64,000 bases of DNA. Source: Apostichopus japonicus (taxonomy: Eukaryota; Echinodermata; Holothuroidea; Aspidochirotida; Stichopodidae). The stretch is taken from assembly GCF_037975245.1 (NCBI RefSeq), contig NC_092576.1, positions 11,291,111 to 11,355,110 of the forward strand, in the 5' to 3' direction. The notes beneath the pieces were generated by a model. The model did not search any database, was not told the DNA's origin, and worked only from the letters and a program-made list of their open reading frames with translations. Position 1 is the stretch's first letter. Each line of letters opens with the position of its first letter. Below, one piece after another: positions 36,720 to 49,908 of the stretch. The position numbers were made by a program, and so were the translations under genes.

Positions 36720-37143
36720 TATTGTCATATTTAATGAGGGTAGTCCTGCTCAGTGCAGAAGCACTGCTTTCCGGAGCAGCCCTCGATACAAAATACATAT
36801 ACAATATTATGCAGTAGAAAAAACGGTAAACATCCAAAAGCACACAAAGGCCGGCAAAAAGATAGACAAACAAATATCATACATCTAAACAAAATATATA
36901 AGTTTTCATATTGCGTTTAAAAATATTAACATTTGGCAAGCATTTCAAATATGGGGGAAGACTGTTCCACGACCTGCCTCTAGAAAATTTAAAGGACCTT
37001 TTACCATTCCCAGATCTAACAGGAGCAAGTAAAACATTATTAGAGTAGCTAGATCTAGTTCTGTACGAATGGCTATCTATCAGTAGAATAATAGTATTAT
37101 CAGTAAGGTAATCTGGAGCCAGGCCGTTGACACATCTATACAT
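36720..37143 (-). pseudogene. 5'-truncated LINE, end of reverse-transcriptase ORF and 3' UTR
   Basis: The minus-strand frame 36877-37143 encodes 88 residues with the order NGLAPDYLTD, RTRSS, GKRSFKFSRGRSWNSLPPYLK and FKRNMKTYIF. That order is the C-terminal tail typical of CR1/L2-group non-LTR retrotransposon polyproteins (family knowledge). After the stop, the minus strand continues with GGGCTGCTCCGGAAAGCAGTG and CTCATTAAATATGACAATAA, a LINE-like 3' UTR. The catalytic RT domain is absent, so the copy is dead. Confidence 0.8.
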
Positions 37144-37180
37144 TACTGATTTTTTTTTTTACAGTGCAGGGGTCCATTGT

Positions 37181-37374
37181 AGGCCTATATCTATTTTTTT
37201 TTAAGATAAAGTCACCCAGGAAAGAACCTGGGCACGAAAACCAAACTACCGCTCTCAACCCCAGTCCCCTTGCATCGGGACTGTGACTGTGTGATCATCG
37301 TCAGGTGTGCATCACCATTCTACTCGAAAGGGAACATATACTACACATGATCTTAGCCAAAAGGCCTATATCTA
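37181..37374 (-). mobile_element. Short retroposon with U2 snRNA-like head
   Basis: Minus strand: GGCCTTTTGGCTAAGATCA then TGTGTAGTATATGTTC matches the 5' domain of U2 snRNA (about 36 bases, two mismatches, lacking the first nine or so). A body of about 115 bases not resembling U2 follows, ending in a CCCAGG-TTCTTT-CCTGGG hairpin and A9. A 13-bp direct repeat AGGCCTATATCTA flanks it (37181-37193 and 37362-37374), slightly overlapping the U2 match. It sits 40 bases from the LINE fragment. Confidence 0.75.
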
Positions 37375-37379
37375 AGGCG

Positions 37380-40340
37380 TGCAAGAAAGTATCATGATGG
37401 TGTAGTGGATTTTAAATAATATGTTACAAATATTTACAACTCGATGAATAACTGCCAACTCCTAGCTTAGTAGGTCTATTCGTAGTTATTGACTGAAAAG
37501 AACAGATACTACACAATGGTAGTTATGCAAATCTATTTCATATATTCTTTTCATCCTAGTCTTGTGTGAAACTGCGTTTCTTAACTTAACTATGAGAAGG
37601 GGAATGTATACTTACAATGTATGGATGCTGCCCAGTCAAACACTTAATTGTGGTCACTCACATTTAAAAGATAAGGCTTTGTAGGCTACTGTCTATGCCA
37701 CTCTGCGTGATACTTAGATTCAGGTGTTTGATGCACAAGTATTTATACATGTATTAGTCGAGACGTGGCACATGCACGGCACAACATAAATACGGAGTGG
37801 AAAATGCTGGTATGTTGTACACCGTGATTCCTTGCGTACTTAATTTATAAATTTAATGTATCTATCACTTTATGAGAAGAGAAGTAAGTGTGTGGGGGGG
37901 GGGGGCGATTACATCGGTCAGTCGAGAGCACAACCTAGCGTTTATGCCTAATTTATAGATCATATTTAACGTGGCGTCTAAATATGTCCCAAAATGCACA
38001 ATTTGACGTCTACAGTTTAATTTTTGCTTGGGGAGCACATCCTACTATACCCTTCACCCAAGGGCTACAAACTTTAGTCTAGTATATCATTTATTCGCCT
38101 CTGGCCCTTCCATAACATAATATGCCCATAACTTAATCCTTAATCAGTCGGGAAATTTAAAATTTGGCCCCACCTTTGAAATCCTATGCTCGTCAATAGC
38201 AATGAATGATTTAGTGTTGCAATGTTTTTTTCCTTTATTATTCATAATGCGATGTACACGCTGCATTTTTGCATAAGCAAGATTTGTACACATATGCCTC
38301 TTTATAGTTGTACGGAAGGGCTCTTGAGATGTACTTTTCAGCGTAACTTCCAAAACGGATATAATACAATCATCTCATTATTACTTAGCGATAAATAATC
38401 TAAATTATTATTTACAATTATAGTATTTTTTACATAGCATACAATTTTAGCATTGTTATTAGAAAAAAAAATAAGCTAATTTAATATCTATGCATTATAC
38501 GCCATTGTCGTCGTCTTATTGCAATTTAATAGTTTAATAATTTTAATATTGAAATTGAAAATAAATCTAAAATGAGGTTGCATGCCAACGATAATTACAT
38601 ATATTACTGTAACTAAAATGAAACCAATACTCAATTAGAATGTCATTTCAATATTGGTATTGATGTCATTCAATGGCATACAATGGAGTTCCAATTGGGC
38701 GTGTGTGTGTGGGGGGGGGGGGAGGGGTGGTTGGGGTTGGGTGAGTGGTGGGGGTTGGGGGTGAATGATTGGGGGGGGGAGGTGATCGTAGGGATTAGAA
38801 ATCCCTTTGACTGATCTAGGTAAGGGCACGAACTTTATGAAGGGCAGATTTTATAAAGGAGGGGTAGTGGCCGTTTAGTCGTTGAAGCAGAATCTTATTT
38901 AGGGGTTTCCGGGAGTGGCCCTCAGAGGAAAAAACCGCTAGACGTCCTATGGTGCATTTTGTGGAAGAAGAAGTCTATGATGTACGTCTATAATTACTGC
39001 AAAGCTATAACAGTAATTAAAAAAAACAAAATTAAATTTGCAGTAAGAAAAAATTTGCAGTAAGTACGGTGCCACCTGTAACACATGTCACCGTGTTACG
39101 AACACAGCGCAGTAGTTACTGGTGCACGGTTGTGGAACACGAACAGAAGTTACTGTACTAGCTATGAGTATTGGCTGTCAAAGTATATAAATTAAACTAT
39201 TCACAATAAATAGATGATATATACCCTTATAGCGATCGTAATACGATAATGGTGAAAGATCCAACCGGCAAGTTTTACAAATTCTGGACTACGTTAGTAA
39301 AATGAGGTATACGTTAATGGTAAATGCTATCACAGTAAAAGCTTTACCATAGGATCAGTCAGTTTGGAGAAGATGCTAAGTAGCTTACATATGGTAAATA
39401 ATAGAAAACGATCTATACCCTAGTTACTAACTTGATCAGTATATACTTGTATATGGATACCCTTTCCACTATTCTTTCTATTCATTATAAGATGTTACTT
39501 CCGATTATTCACAGCATGCTAAAATGGCGTGCGTCCTACGAAAGAAAACTACGATATAAAGTTTAACATTTCATGGTAAATATATTTAGTTGAGAAAGGT
39601 TTTAATCTGCTAAACAACCCTTTTATGATATCCAGGAAGGACATTTTGTCCTTAGTAGAGTAGCACGCAACTTATCATCAAAATGGTAAGAAAATGTCCA
39701 GTTTTCTGATACTTTAGAGCCTTTTTATGTAAACATTATAAAGTTAAAACTTAAATTAAACAGGTCACCATATCCCCCAAAAGAAATTTAGACCACTACT
39801 ACATTGTTTTAATAACAGGATGAGTCATAATTATAATTTCGTTTGGTTTCATATCACACAGCATATTCTTAGCTTTGGTGAGAGTGTGCCTTTAATGGAG
39901 ACACAAATCTTACCACCATTGATTTATATGATAGAGATTCTTTATCAGGGTAAGTGAAATACAACGCTGAACTTTGCAGTAAGCTGCTTTGTATGAACTA
40001 GCAGGTGTTGCCAGGTTTCTAACATGTCAGAACTCAGTTATTAATAGAAATAAAGCGACAAAGAACCCAGCCAACCGAGGTTATTGAAAATGTTGATGTT
40101 AATAAAAAGATGGAAACTGCAAAACGTCCTAACCATATGTTTTTTTACATGGATACCTCACAATTTATAAGGTAAGCTAGTTATAGAATTTGACACATTG
40201 TTAGAAAGAGAACGTAACATTCAGCTCAAATCAAGATATTGATTAAACCCATTGAAGTTTAACCATGACACGGAAATTATTCCATTTTGAAGAGTCCTTA
40301 TCAAATAATTGTTTGTATATTGTTGTCTTTTTGTCTTTTC
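37380..40340. other. Intergenic upstream of transporter C
   Basis: No gene recognised. Contains poly-G runs near 37892 and 38710-38780 and the truncated MITE at 38990-39178. The 5' non-coding exon of transporter C must lie somewhere here, but I cannot place it. Confidence 0.5.
38990..39178. mobile_element. Truncated copy of the 11551-11937 MITE family
   Basis: It shares the AT-rich centre, the blocks around TAACACATG/CCGTGTTACGAACACAG, the TGTGGAACAC arm and the end TGAGTATTGGCTGT. Only the right half is recognisable. Confidence 0.75.
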
Positions 40341-40421
40341 AGTAAATATCGTTCCTGATTACGGGTCCTGCTCCCTATCTATGGTACCTGTTCTTCCAAA
40401 TATTCAAAGTAAACTTACATC

Positions 40422-41474
40422 ATGGCGAATAAGAGCACGAATCAAGAAGTCGTTGAAGATACCAAACAACACCTCATATCTACAAAGGACGAGGAGTGCG
40501 ATGAACTTACATCTGAACCGTTACATCCTGTTAACAGGTACCTCTCTGGTTTTATCAACACGAACAATTGCCGCATAAGTTTTCTATGGCTGGCTTTGGC
40601 CATCATATTTGAAGCAGGCCAAGTTGTAATCATGTCCAGTGCTTCAAAGTTATGGGGAGCTGGAGAAGCACTCTTTATCCGAAGTTGCTTTCTCTTAGCA
40701 CTAATAGTCTTTGTATCTTGGAATAAGAAAGAATCTCACGGTTTAACCGAAATCATGATATGTCTACTGAATGGGCTTAGTGACATATTATTCATTTACT
40801 TCGCTGGGTTAGCTGCCACTTTCATTTGGATTGGTAACGTGACTGCCATTTCTTTTAACCAGCCGGTACCTGCATCAGTCTTAGCATGTATCATTCTCGG
40901 TGAGACTATGGATGTCTTCGATGGAATATTGACAGTCACAAACGCCATTGGATTAGTCCTTGTCGCTCAACCATCTTTTCTCCGCCCTAGTCCAAATGAC
41001 GCAATCGATGAAAGTTCTCCACAACAGCAAATGATTGGGATCCTTCTGGCCTTTGGATCTCTCATGGGTAACGTGATTTCCTCTGTATGTTGTCGATCCA
41101 TGAAGTACAGGAACGCTGAAGATGTACCGCTTCTTCTGAGCGTATCGGGTATGATCGGGGTCTGCGTATCTATATGTAGTGCCTTCGCGTCGTCACAGTG
41201 GGTATTCCCTGATACGCTTCATGATTGGCTACTTGTTGTTGCTCTAGGCGTATGTAGTCTTTGTGCATACGGCTGCTACGTGAAATCTCTGGAAGAAGAA
41301 AATGTTTTACTGGTGTCGGTTTTCCTCACCTTTTCTATTCCACTTAATTTCCTCTTTGATTTTCTTGTTCTAAGTCGTCCTGTAGAATTGATTGCACTCG
41401 GTGGAGTCTTATTAATTGTAGGATCTACATTTGCAATGTATTTTAAGTCTGTTTGCAAGGTCAATTCATATTAA
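40422..41474 (+). CDS. SLC35G-like EamA/DMT-family transporter, paralogue C
   Basis: Predicted 350-residue multi-pass transporter, the most divergent of the three paralogues here. It keeps the same landmarks: INTNNCR before the first membrane segment, IRSCFLLALIVFVSW, NQPVPAS, LACIILGETMD, GLVLVAQPSFL, and a C-terminal half ending in STFAMYFKS. About ten hydrophobic segments are arranged as two EamA repeats. The first 45 residues are charged and presumably cytosolic. The ATG at 40422 lies 79 bases after a strong polypyrimidine-AG acceptor (TTTTTGTCTTTTCAG ending at 40342), so a spliced 5' UTR is likely and the coding region is a single exon. It is the nearest gene upstream of the pseudokinase locus on the same strand, about 4.8 kb away; I see no sign that they are functionally linked. 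Substrate unknown. Confidence 0.88.
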   Translation: MANKSTNQEVVEDTKQHLISTKDEECDELTSEPLHPVNRYLSGFINTNNCRISFLWLALAIIFEAGQVVIMSSASKLWGAGEALFIRSCFLLALIVFVSWNKKESHGLTEIMICLLNGLSDILFIYFAGLAATFIWIGNVTAISFNQPVPASVLACIILGETMDVFDGILTVTNAIGLVLVAQPSFLRPSPNDAIDESSPQQQMIGILLAFGSLMGNVISSVCCRSMKYRNAEDVPLLLSVSGMIGVCVSICSAFASSQWVFPDTLHDWLLVVALGVCSLCAYGCYVKSLEEENVLLVSVFLTFSIPLNFLFDFLVLSRPVELIALGGVLLIVGSTFAMYFKSVCKVNSY

Positions 41475-44400
41475 CAGGAAAGGAACATATTAGAGAGAAT
41501 AATTATCTTAACCTGTGAAAGAAGCTCTTACCGAATGCAATACAGTTTGGATATTAGAATGTATCGAATAAGAGTTATTTGTGTTAAAAGAGACGTAATC
41601 TTAGCTATCATATTTAAGCTTAAAGGGCAGATCTCTGTGAAGAACAACACTCTAACAACTAAACATAATCTTATGTAAGTCATTATTTCTAAATCTATGA
41701 TGCTATAATGCCACTAGGATCTGGAACATTTTACATTCTAGCTTTCCTCTCTATATTTTCAACATAAAATGTTGACTGTCTTGATAATTAATCCAGTGCA
41801 ATCCGGTGGTCATATTAGAGTATCAGTACTTATAGATTCAGAATTTGCAAAGCCAATATCCAGTACAGAAGATTAACATTGTAATACATAAGGAAAACAT
41901 AACAATGTGAAGCAAATGTGGGATCTGATGATGTCATATTTACGAGTCTTCAGCATTGCATAGGATAGTTGATTTAATCTGTAATTTCTCCCATTTGAAT
42001 TAAGATATTTTTGTGAGGCTGTTTGAGGAAGTTTCTCATACGAGTTATCTCTAGCATATCTTATAAAGTACTGATTGCAGTATAAGTTTTGTGTCCCCTG
42101 TAGCAACGAAATACTTAGAGAGTAGTAAAAATTACGGTGGGGTTTGGAAATGTTGCATCATAACAGCGCAAAAAGCTTGCTGTTACTAAGAAATACCTGG
42201 AAAGATTTGACAAGGTTTAGTGTACCTCATTCCGTCTGAACATCTTTCATGAGTAAATTGGTAGAAAAAGTAGAAGAAAACACCATAATTAACTTGAGGG
42301 GTATTGTAAGCTTACTGTCGGTCATCTCTGTGATTGACAGAACAAAGTCGATCGAAAAATAAAGTCATTTTCAAACAAATACAACCCAAATGTGAATAGT
42401 CAGTGACGTAACATATAACTTTAATATATTCCATAGGACTAAATATACAAGTTAAGTACTTGTATATTTACGAACGTATAATTATGGGGGGGGGAGATGA
42501 TGAATTTATTAAAGCCGTTGTATAGATGAATATATTAATAAGGAACGAAAGCAACTGGAAAGACTGGATCTTATTTACTGTTACTGTGTAAGAAAGACCG
42601 TGACAGTGTTATATATCAGTAAATGGAAGTGTCAGACACTTCTGTAAAGATGATTACACTATTGTTTGATTGGTTACCTTGTTTTCGGTTTGATTTTTTC
42701 ATAAAATCACAATTGTAACATTACCTTGGAATCAAAGGGACGTTAGGTAAAACAGATGGCGTTCCGTAGTACTGTAACTCTACAGAGTTTCAGTTTGACT
42801 TTTAATTTTGTTATTTATATAAACCTTACGAAACGTTACCGTGCCATACAAGTACACAATGTCTTCCATCTACTTCACCTCTCAGGAAACGGTAGTTACT
42901 TGGTCTCTGACTTTCTCCAGTAAGGTTGTTATTCATTAACTTATCCCGTCAAACTATAGTGTCGGCTAATTACCATCTTGTAGTATTTGTGTTCATGCAC
43001 TCTGTTCAATGGGTATACAGAAGTGCACACATTCCGTTATTTCTTGTTAGTTTTGTTAGTTTTGCTAGTTTTGTTAGCATTCTTGCTTCCGGTTGTTCTT
43101 GTTTCCTTTTACCTTTCATGCATCGGCGTGTTATATAATACTTCATTAATCCATGGAGCTTCATAGACTACCTCCTTCCACAACTATGCATGCTTTATAT
43201 TCAACTTTATCAATTATATGTGTCTTGTAAACTGTTGTGGGAAAACAAATAAATGGAATGATATGAAATAATGTTTCCCGTTGATTATCTTCTCTTTTAC
43301 AAACGTAGGACAACTTTACAAACTTAGAACATTGCACTAGCCAAGTATTGCCGTATTAAAAACAGTTTCGTAGGAAGCAACATCACGTATGACAAATCCT
43401 ATTTTTTAATATCATTTAACTCTGTATTTGACTAAGAAGAAATTAGTTCCACCTAAGTAAAATACAATTAAGCTTAAGCGAAATAAGTTCCACCTCAGTA
43501 CAATTGATTTTTACTTATAAGCTTAATTGTAAATAACTCTAGCAAAATGGCATCATAATAAAGATTCCTAACTAGTTTCTTTAAGCTTAAGGGAAATTCC
43601 ATTTCTCGTAAGCTGATTGTAAGTAGATTGTAGATTAGACTGTCGTTTGCACTAGCCTTGTATGTCTTTTAAAGAGTAGTACGGTAAGGCTGATGGATTT
43701 CGACATTTTAGCATAAAAAGCTTTCTTTAGTCTACAGGGAAAAGGAAAATAACAAGTTTGCATTCGGAAACGTTAGTGAAAGCCAAATTCTCGAAATAAT
43801 ATGATTCACCGGAGATGTTCCCTCCAAATGTTATATTTTAATGAAAAGGTAAAACAAATCTTTCGGAGTCCGGTTTTGGACAGTATTTGTAGTATTCGAC
43901 TTATTGGATCATAGTATTCGACACGTTACTTAAAATGTCAAAAACATAGCAAAATTGTCTTCGTTGAGAGAGAAAATTATGTTAATTTAACAATAGAAAA
44001 TACTTTATAGTCCAGAATATAGTCTACAGAGAACAATCCATCTTTTATATTGTGAATTCGAATTGCGACATTCGCCAGTGTTATTGAATGTTTTAGTTTA
44101 CAGCTCAGCACAGCCAAAAAAGGATTGGAGAAGGGTTTTGAGGGACAGGGGCCGAGGGGACCTGTGATATTCATTGAAAAACTTGGCAAATCCCACACAA
44201 AATGAAAACCCAGTGCATTCCGTAATGCAAAGCTTTTGTGATGTATTTTCTTTCTACAAGTGGACACTTGCAGGTTGATGAAAATAGACAAATCTGCATA
44301 GGTTTCAATACGTTTCTTCAAACAAAAAGTGGGATGCGTCCCAAATATGCAGCATTTGATACGGCATCGTTTGGTGCTAATATAGTCAAGATACACCCTA

Positions 44401-46232
44401 TTTATTATTTATTGTATGACGAACTGTTGCTGAACTGTTTATAATAAAGTTATCATCTGTTTTGAACTTCAAACGATAGATAACCACTCATGGCTAAGTT
44501 TCATTGCGGTCATAATTAACAAATTAAACTCAAATTTGTCAGCATTCTTTTGAGAAAAAAAAATAGAGTTTGTGATATAAGCGCAAGCTTATCATATTAT
44601 TGGGGGATGAATATCCTTAATTAGACAATTAAGCAGATACGAAATGATAAACATCGAGGCTACCCACCCATTTGATTTGAGGAGGATTTATGATTTCCAA
44701 TACGGGTAGTAAGTTATGCAGATATCAATTAACACAAAACTTACTCCCTATGAGTTGGGTATTGACGTCAGAATATGACGTCAAGAAGATATTGAATTTG
44801 ACTATGAAAAGTCTAGAAGGAAGTTTGATTCAGGACAAAGTGAATTTATTCTGAATATTGGAAATGTGTATCAACGGCATACAATGAATATCCATTTCAC
44901 ACTACAGCGTTGTCTTAACTGCCTGTAAAGGTTAATTTTAGTTATTGTGAGCAATCGAGACATCCTCTTTAAGCCTCAGCAGTAACGTTATGTACATTGT
45001 GTCTCGTTTGCATTTCTTCTTCTTTTTTCAGCCGTCAATCACTTTACAGAGAGAAACCTTAATTACCTACTGTTCTAACAAATAGTACTTTCAAAGAAAC
45101 TGATAGTTTGTGATGGCATTATCGCCAAACTCCCAGAAATACCTCACATCAGCAGTTTCTATTTAATATCCAATGCAATAACAATTGTTGCTTATTGTTT
45201 CAGCTGTTCATGTTAACGTAGGCTAATTAGCTTTTCAGCTTGCCATTATATTCATTGTAATGTATAATATTTTCATTCAGCTTTCCATTATAACGTAAGC
45301 TTTCATTATTGCATAGTAGAGATGTCAAATACTTCAGATTTATTGAAGCTTTAAATGATTTGCTTAATGAAATACGTAAGGTTTTGACTTATTAATCTTT
45401 CACTTTACATTAAACTTTCACATTTAGTTCAACTTACGTAAAAAACAATCTATGTCTTGATACATCATTTCTAGTATAAACCGCCTACATAATATCAAAC
45501 ATTAAATGTTTGGACCATGGATCCTGATGAGAAAATGCAACACTATAAATTTCCATTTTGAACCATTTTGAAGTTATACATTGGTAGTTTCATTTAAATT
45601 AGTTTTAAATAGACATATTATATTAGTTTTATATTAGTTTAATTTTAGTTTCATATTAATCATAAAGCAATGTTCTTGACTAATTTTTGTTATCTCAACC
45701 AGTTTTAAAATTACTTCTGTTTAGAAATCTAACGCATTATACGATGATGAGGGGTACTCACACAACTTGATCAGTATCTTAAGCGTGGTTTTTAGTTTTT
45801 GGAACTGATGTATATATTTGAAGAAGAGCTCTCCTGCTTGCTATACACTTTTTGTCCAAATTTCTTCATAAAATTGTCTACTTTTTACCTTCAGTTAGAC
45901 ATTTTCTTGCATTGTTTGTAAATATGTTCGTGGTTTACTTTGTTACCTCCATTGACAAATCAAAGCCCACAAAACAATGAAAGGTTATCTTATTTTTCAA
46001 GTTGACAGAATTTAGGCGAAGCGAAATTTCTACAAAATAAGAGAATGAAGCATTATCTTTGAAAAACTTCATGTCAATGCGCATGTAAATATTTAAGAAA
46101 TAGTTACCTTCGTTGAATAAGGAATGAAACCTTTAAATAACATTGTCCTATGTGATACATTTAAAGATTAAAACTGAAAAGTTTTCAAATCAATTTCTTT
46201 TATCCCAAGTTTTCATTTGCGTTTTATTTAAG
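41475..46232. other. Region between transporter C and the first pseudokinase exon found
   Basis: No confident exon. Missing 5' exons of the pseudokinase would be expected here or further upstream; the first exon found needs a donor leaving two bases of a codon. A pair of perfect TGACGTCA sites lies at 44763-44783, and an AATAAA at about 44443 follows an isolated open stretch. Confidence 0.4.
44763..44783. promoter_or_regulatory. Two perfect CRE-type octamers in tandem
   Basis: TGACGTCA at 44763-44770 and at 44776-44783, separated by five bases; the surrounding 23 bases are nearly palindromic. CREB/ATF binding is a family expectation only. The next downstream exon is 1.45 kb away. Confidence 0.35.
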
Positions 46233-49200
46233 GAATCGGGAACGTGCCAAAACCGATGGCTCGACAATTGAGATGAGGGATACACAAAGGGCTGGAACAA
46301 TATCAAGACATTCACGTAAATTTCAAATGATGCTACTTCTACCAAAGTTCTTTTTCTGCAATACATTCAAAATGTTTTTTTTTCGCTTTGTAACTGTCAT
46401 GTAGGTATGAACGTTTAGGCCAAGTTGTAAAAATGTTAAATGATGTTATAACGCATTGACTACAACCTCGAAAACGGTCGTTATACCTCATCTTATCTTA
46501 GCATATTTCATAAAATTAAAACTTCTCATATGACTAGTGAAGCAAAGTACACAAACAACAGAGCTGCCTCGGTGATATCAATATGGTTGATATGAATGGT
46601 TTATTATGTAGAAATTATTGAATCTTTCGAAATTATTATCTTCAAGCCGTAGTGTGAGTAATATTTTTTTTCTCAATCGACATTTGTTTCTTAATCATAA
46701 GTCGGCAAGCTGCAATACTAATATAAAATGTAACTTCATTTATTTTGTAGCACAAGTATTTGATTGTCATGTTTTGTTATGTCCTTGATTTATGTTTCTT
46801 CCACTTTTACATTATTATACCCAAATTGTTGTATAAATTGGGGGATGTGTGATTTTCTTTAAAGATCAATGTCAATTTTCAACGATTCTGTTCACACTTC
46901 CAACATTCATTCTTCCTGTTCTTTTTATTTTTACTTTAGTTTCACACAGAATCCTGCCAACCATTCCTATAAGGTAAAACAATTTTGAGTACATAATTTG
47001 AACGTAAATGCATCAATTCCTTAAATGTTAGCTGACGGAATGAATCGCATACTTATTTTATCTGAATAAGTTTACTTCACTTTCTTTCAGGCCTGATTTG
47101 CCCAAAATACCAAGTGATGAAAATGTTTCTGACGGTTCCAACGAGTCCGAAAGTAAGACCCATTTCTTCTCACCACTAGAAATACATTCCATTTGGCACA
47201 GTTAAAAGTTTAAATAAAAATAAATATGCTTATATATATATAGTCGGTGAAATCACATCCTGATAGTATGCTTACTGACAATGCGATGGTGAAAACATGA
47301 TTTAAAAAAAATAATAAAGATTGATTATGTAAGAAAGTAAATATTTTCTAATAACATAATTGTTTTGAAACATTTCCTGGAGTAAAGAATGGTTTATCGA
47401 GCAACCAAAGTACTATCAACTTCCAGTAACCATATCTAAACTTGAAAACACTAAATCGAGTTTGAAAAATGCAGTCTTTACCCGACAATGAAGAGTAATT
47501 TTTATGTTTGTTACATGTTAGTGTCATTTTATCTGTCGTCGGAACATCCATTAACTGTATGTTTGCTCTCTGATTGTTTGTGAAAAGCTGAATGTTGTAT
47601 GTTACTCCGTCTTCGCCTCTTGTAAAGGAGAGGTTGAATTTCAAACTGTGGTGTCAACTAGGCTGAAGTAACAATAAAGTATCGTTCGCCTCAGAACTTT
47701 TTGTACTATATAGCTCACGAAAGCATAGTTATTTATATGTCGTGGTACCCTCCCATCATAATACCAAACTAATCTTTTGTTTTCGAAACTGTGTTGTACG
47801 TAAACAATATTTTCCTAGGTTATTTCAGAACAGTTACGCAGTTAGAAAAACTTCTGTAACGGCAAAGAAAAAGTCGAGTTTCTGCGGTCGTTAATCATAA
47901 CAGTGACGATGTTGTTTGTTTCATATAATTTTAAAGTCATTCAAACCAAAGTTAAATATTGTGTAAACGAGCTGATTGCGACTTTCTGTAAAACAGAGAC
48001 CGTAGAATTAAAAGAAATACTATTTTGTAGACGATTTTAAGCAAATTATCAAACGAATAAATTTGATAGAATAGCAGACATATAGCAGATTTATATTCTC
48101 GTCTACTTTTTGCTAAAGATTATTACATGACGACCGATGAAAGTCCCAAACAGAGTCGAATGTTTGGAGAGAAGGACGTTTGCTTGATCATGAATATTAA
48201 GTTGGATCAGTGGCATAGTAGGTGGATGGGAACAATACCGGCCACCAAAGGAACAAAGAAATGTGTAGTGCTGACGACAGTCGCTGGTAATAAGTACACA
48301 TCAGTGCATTTTAATGTCATATCCGCCATCTTGTCTTGTATGGTTCTGCCATGCTACGTGACACCTCTACACGTGCAATGCTGAAATTTACCACTGATAA
48401 TAAAGTGATAAGTTTGTTTGTTTCTTAACATCATTATAACATAGAATATCTTGTATGACCTAATTTTGTCTAAAACGAACGAAAAATGTTTTTCTGATGA
48501 CGTCAATTCTAATGAAATATGATATCATGTCCTACAACATGTTGTATAATCAAGTTTAAAGAAAGTCAGCTGAACTGTTTATTTGATCTTATTACTTTAT
48601 TGATACAGATCAAGTTTTTCGAAGGAAAGACATCCATTGGGATGAGTTCGTTAAAAGGACCATTGACCTACCCTTAACGAAACATCTTGTTAAAGTTGAA
48701 GGAATTGCAATACTGAAAGGTAGGAACAGAACAGATATAAATCAGTTCTAACATTTAAGGAGACACAGTCATATCATCATTATTAATGCATGTGATAGAG
48801 ATAACTGTCGTGAACAACTTCCCAAAGAAACTAAGATAAATGTTATTCCTTGTGGGAAATATCACAGTGTTAATGTTTCTACACACGTAAGGCTTAAGAC
48901 TTGACCAAGTCTAAATATGACATCATCGATCCACATGTGCTTCCTTGTTTGTTTGATTAATATGCCTATTATTCGGTATAGTGAAGATGGATTTTGCAAA
49001 TGATAGTATAACAAAGCGCTTATCTTATCGTACATATCAATGACATTGGTTACAGTGCCATCATACCCGTTAGTTTTCAACCAGATATTACTCAATTCTA
49101 TTAATAATTTCAGGATACTAAGTTAATCAGGTCATATGTCTTTGCCTAATTGTTTCTCCAGTAGATTATAAGGAGCTGTAATAAGAGACAAATATCCCGA

Positions 49201-49819
49201 AAGGTTAAAGGATTGCAACAAAAATTCTTGTCTGTATTTACTTTTAGTATATTTTAGTATAAAAACCAGAACATGATAATATGTCTTAGTTGCTACTCAT
49301 GTTGCTTTTGTTCTTGATTTAAATGTTCATATTCATTATATACTGCTTGCTAAAACTGTTGATAAATGAAGGAGGATGAGAGAATTTAATTCCATTTGTA
49401 TTTATTATTTCTTTTCTTATCTTTACCCAATTACCCAATTGCAATACATCTCATATCAATCATATCAATCTGATTTTCATACGTTTTCTTAAAGCTAAAC
49501 TTCACTTAGTACAAGAGCACTTTGCCTGTGAGACACTCGACGGATGGCTAGTTAAGGTATTTAGCCACGAGACATTTGACAATACCATGTACTTGTCTGA
49601 GGTGATGCGGATCATAGCCGGATTACTGGAAGGATTAAACATAATTCATTCTTACGGGGTAAAGTCTTCAATAAATTTAAGTGATTGAGCAATCATATGT
49701 ATCAAAATCACCAGGATTATATGTGTAGATTAGCAGAGCCAAATGTTAACTGTTATTATCTGTTCTTATTTAGTTAAACGTATCTAATCAGCTAAGCAAT
49801 TACATATTGCATGTATATT

Positions 49820-49908
<89 letters not shown>

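Noticed and set aside
37331-37366. Functional U2 snRNA gene
   Set aside because: Only the 5' domain is present, the first bases are missing, and the poly-A with 13-bp TSDs marks a retroposed copy.
43977-44396. 139-codon minus-strand open frame, and an acceptor plus open stretch on the plus strand (44104-44210)
   Set aside because: No domain recognised, and neither could be joined to another exon in phase; a single AATAAA is not enough.
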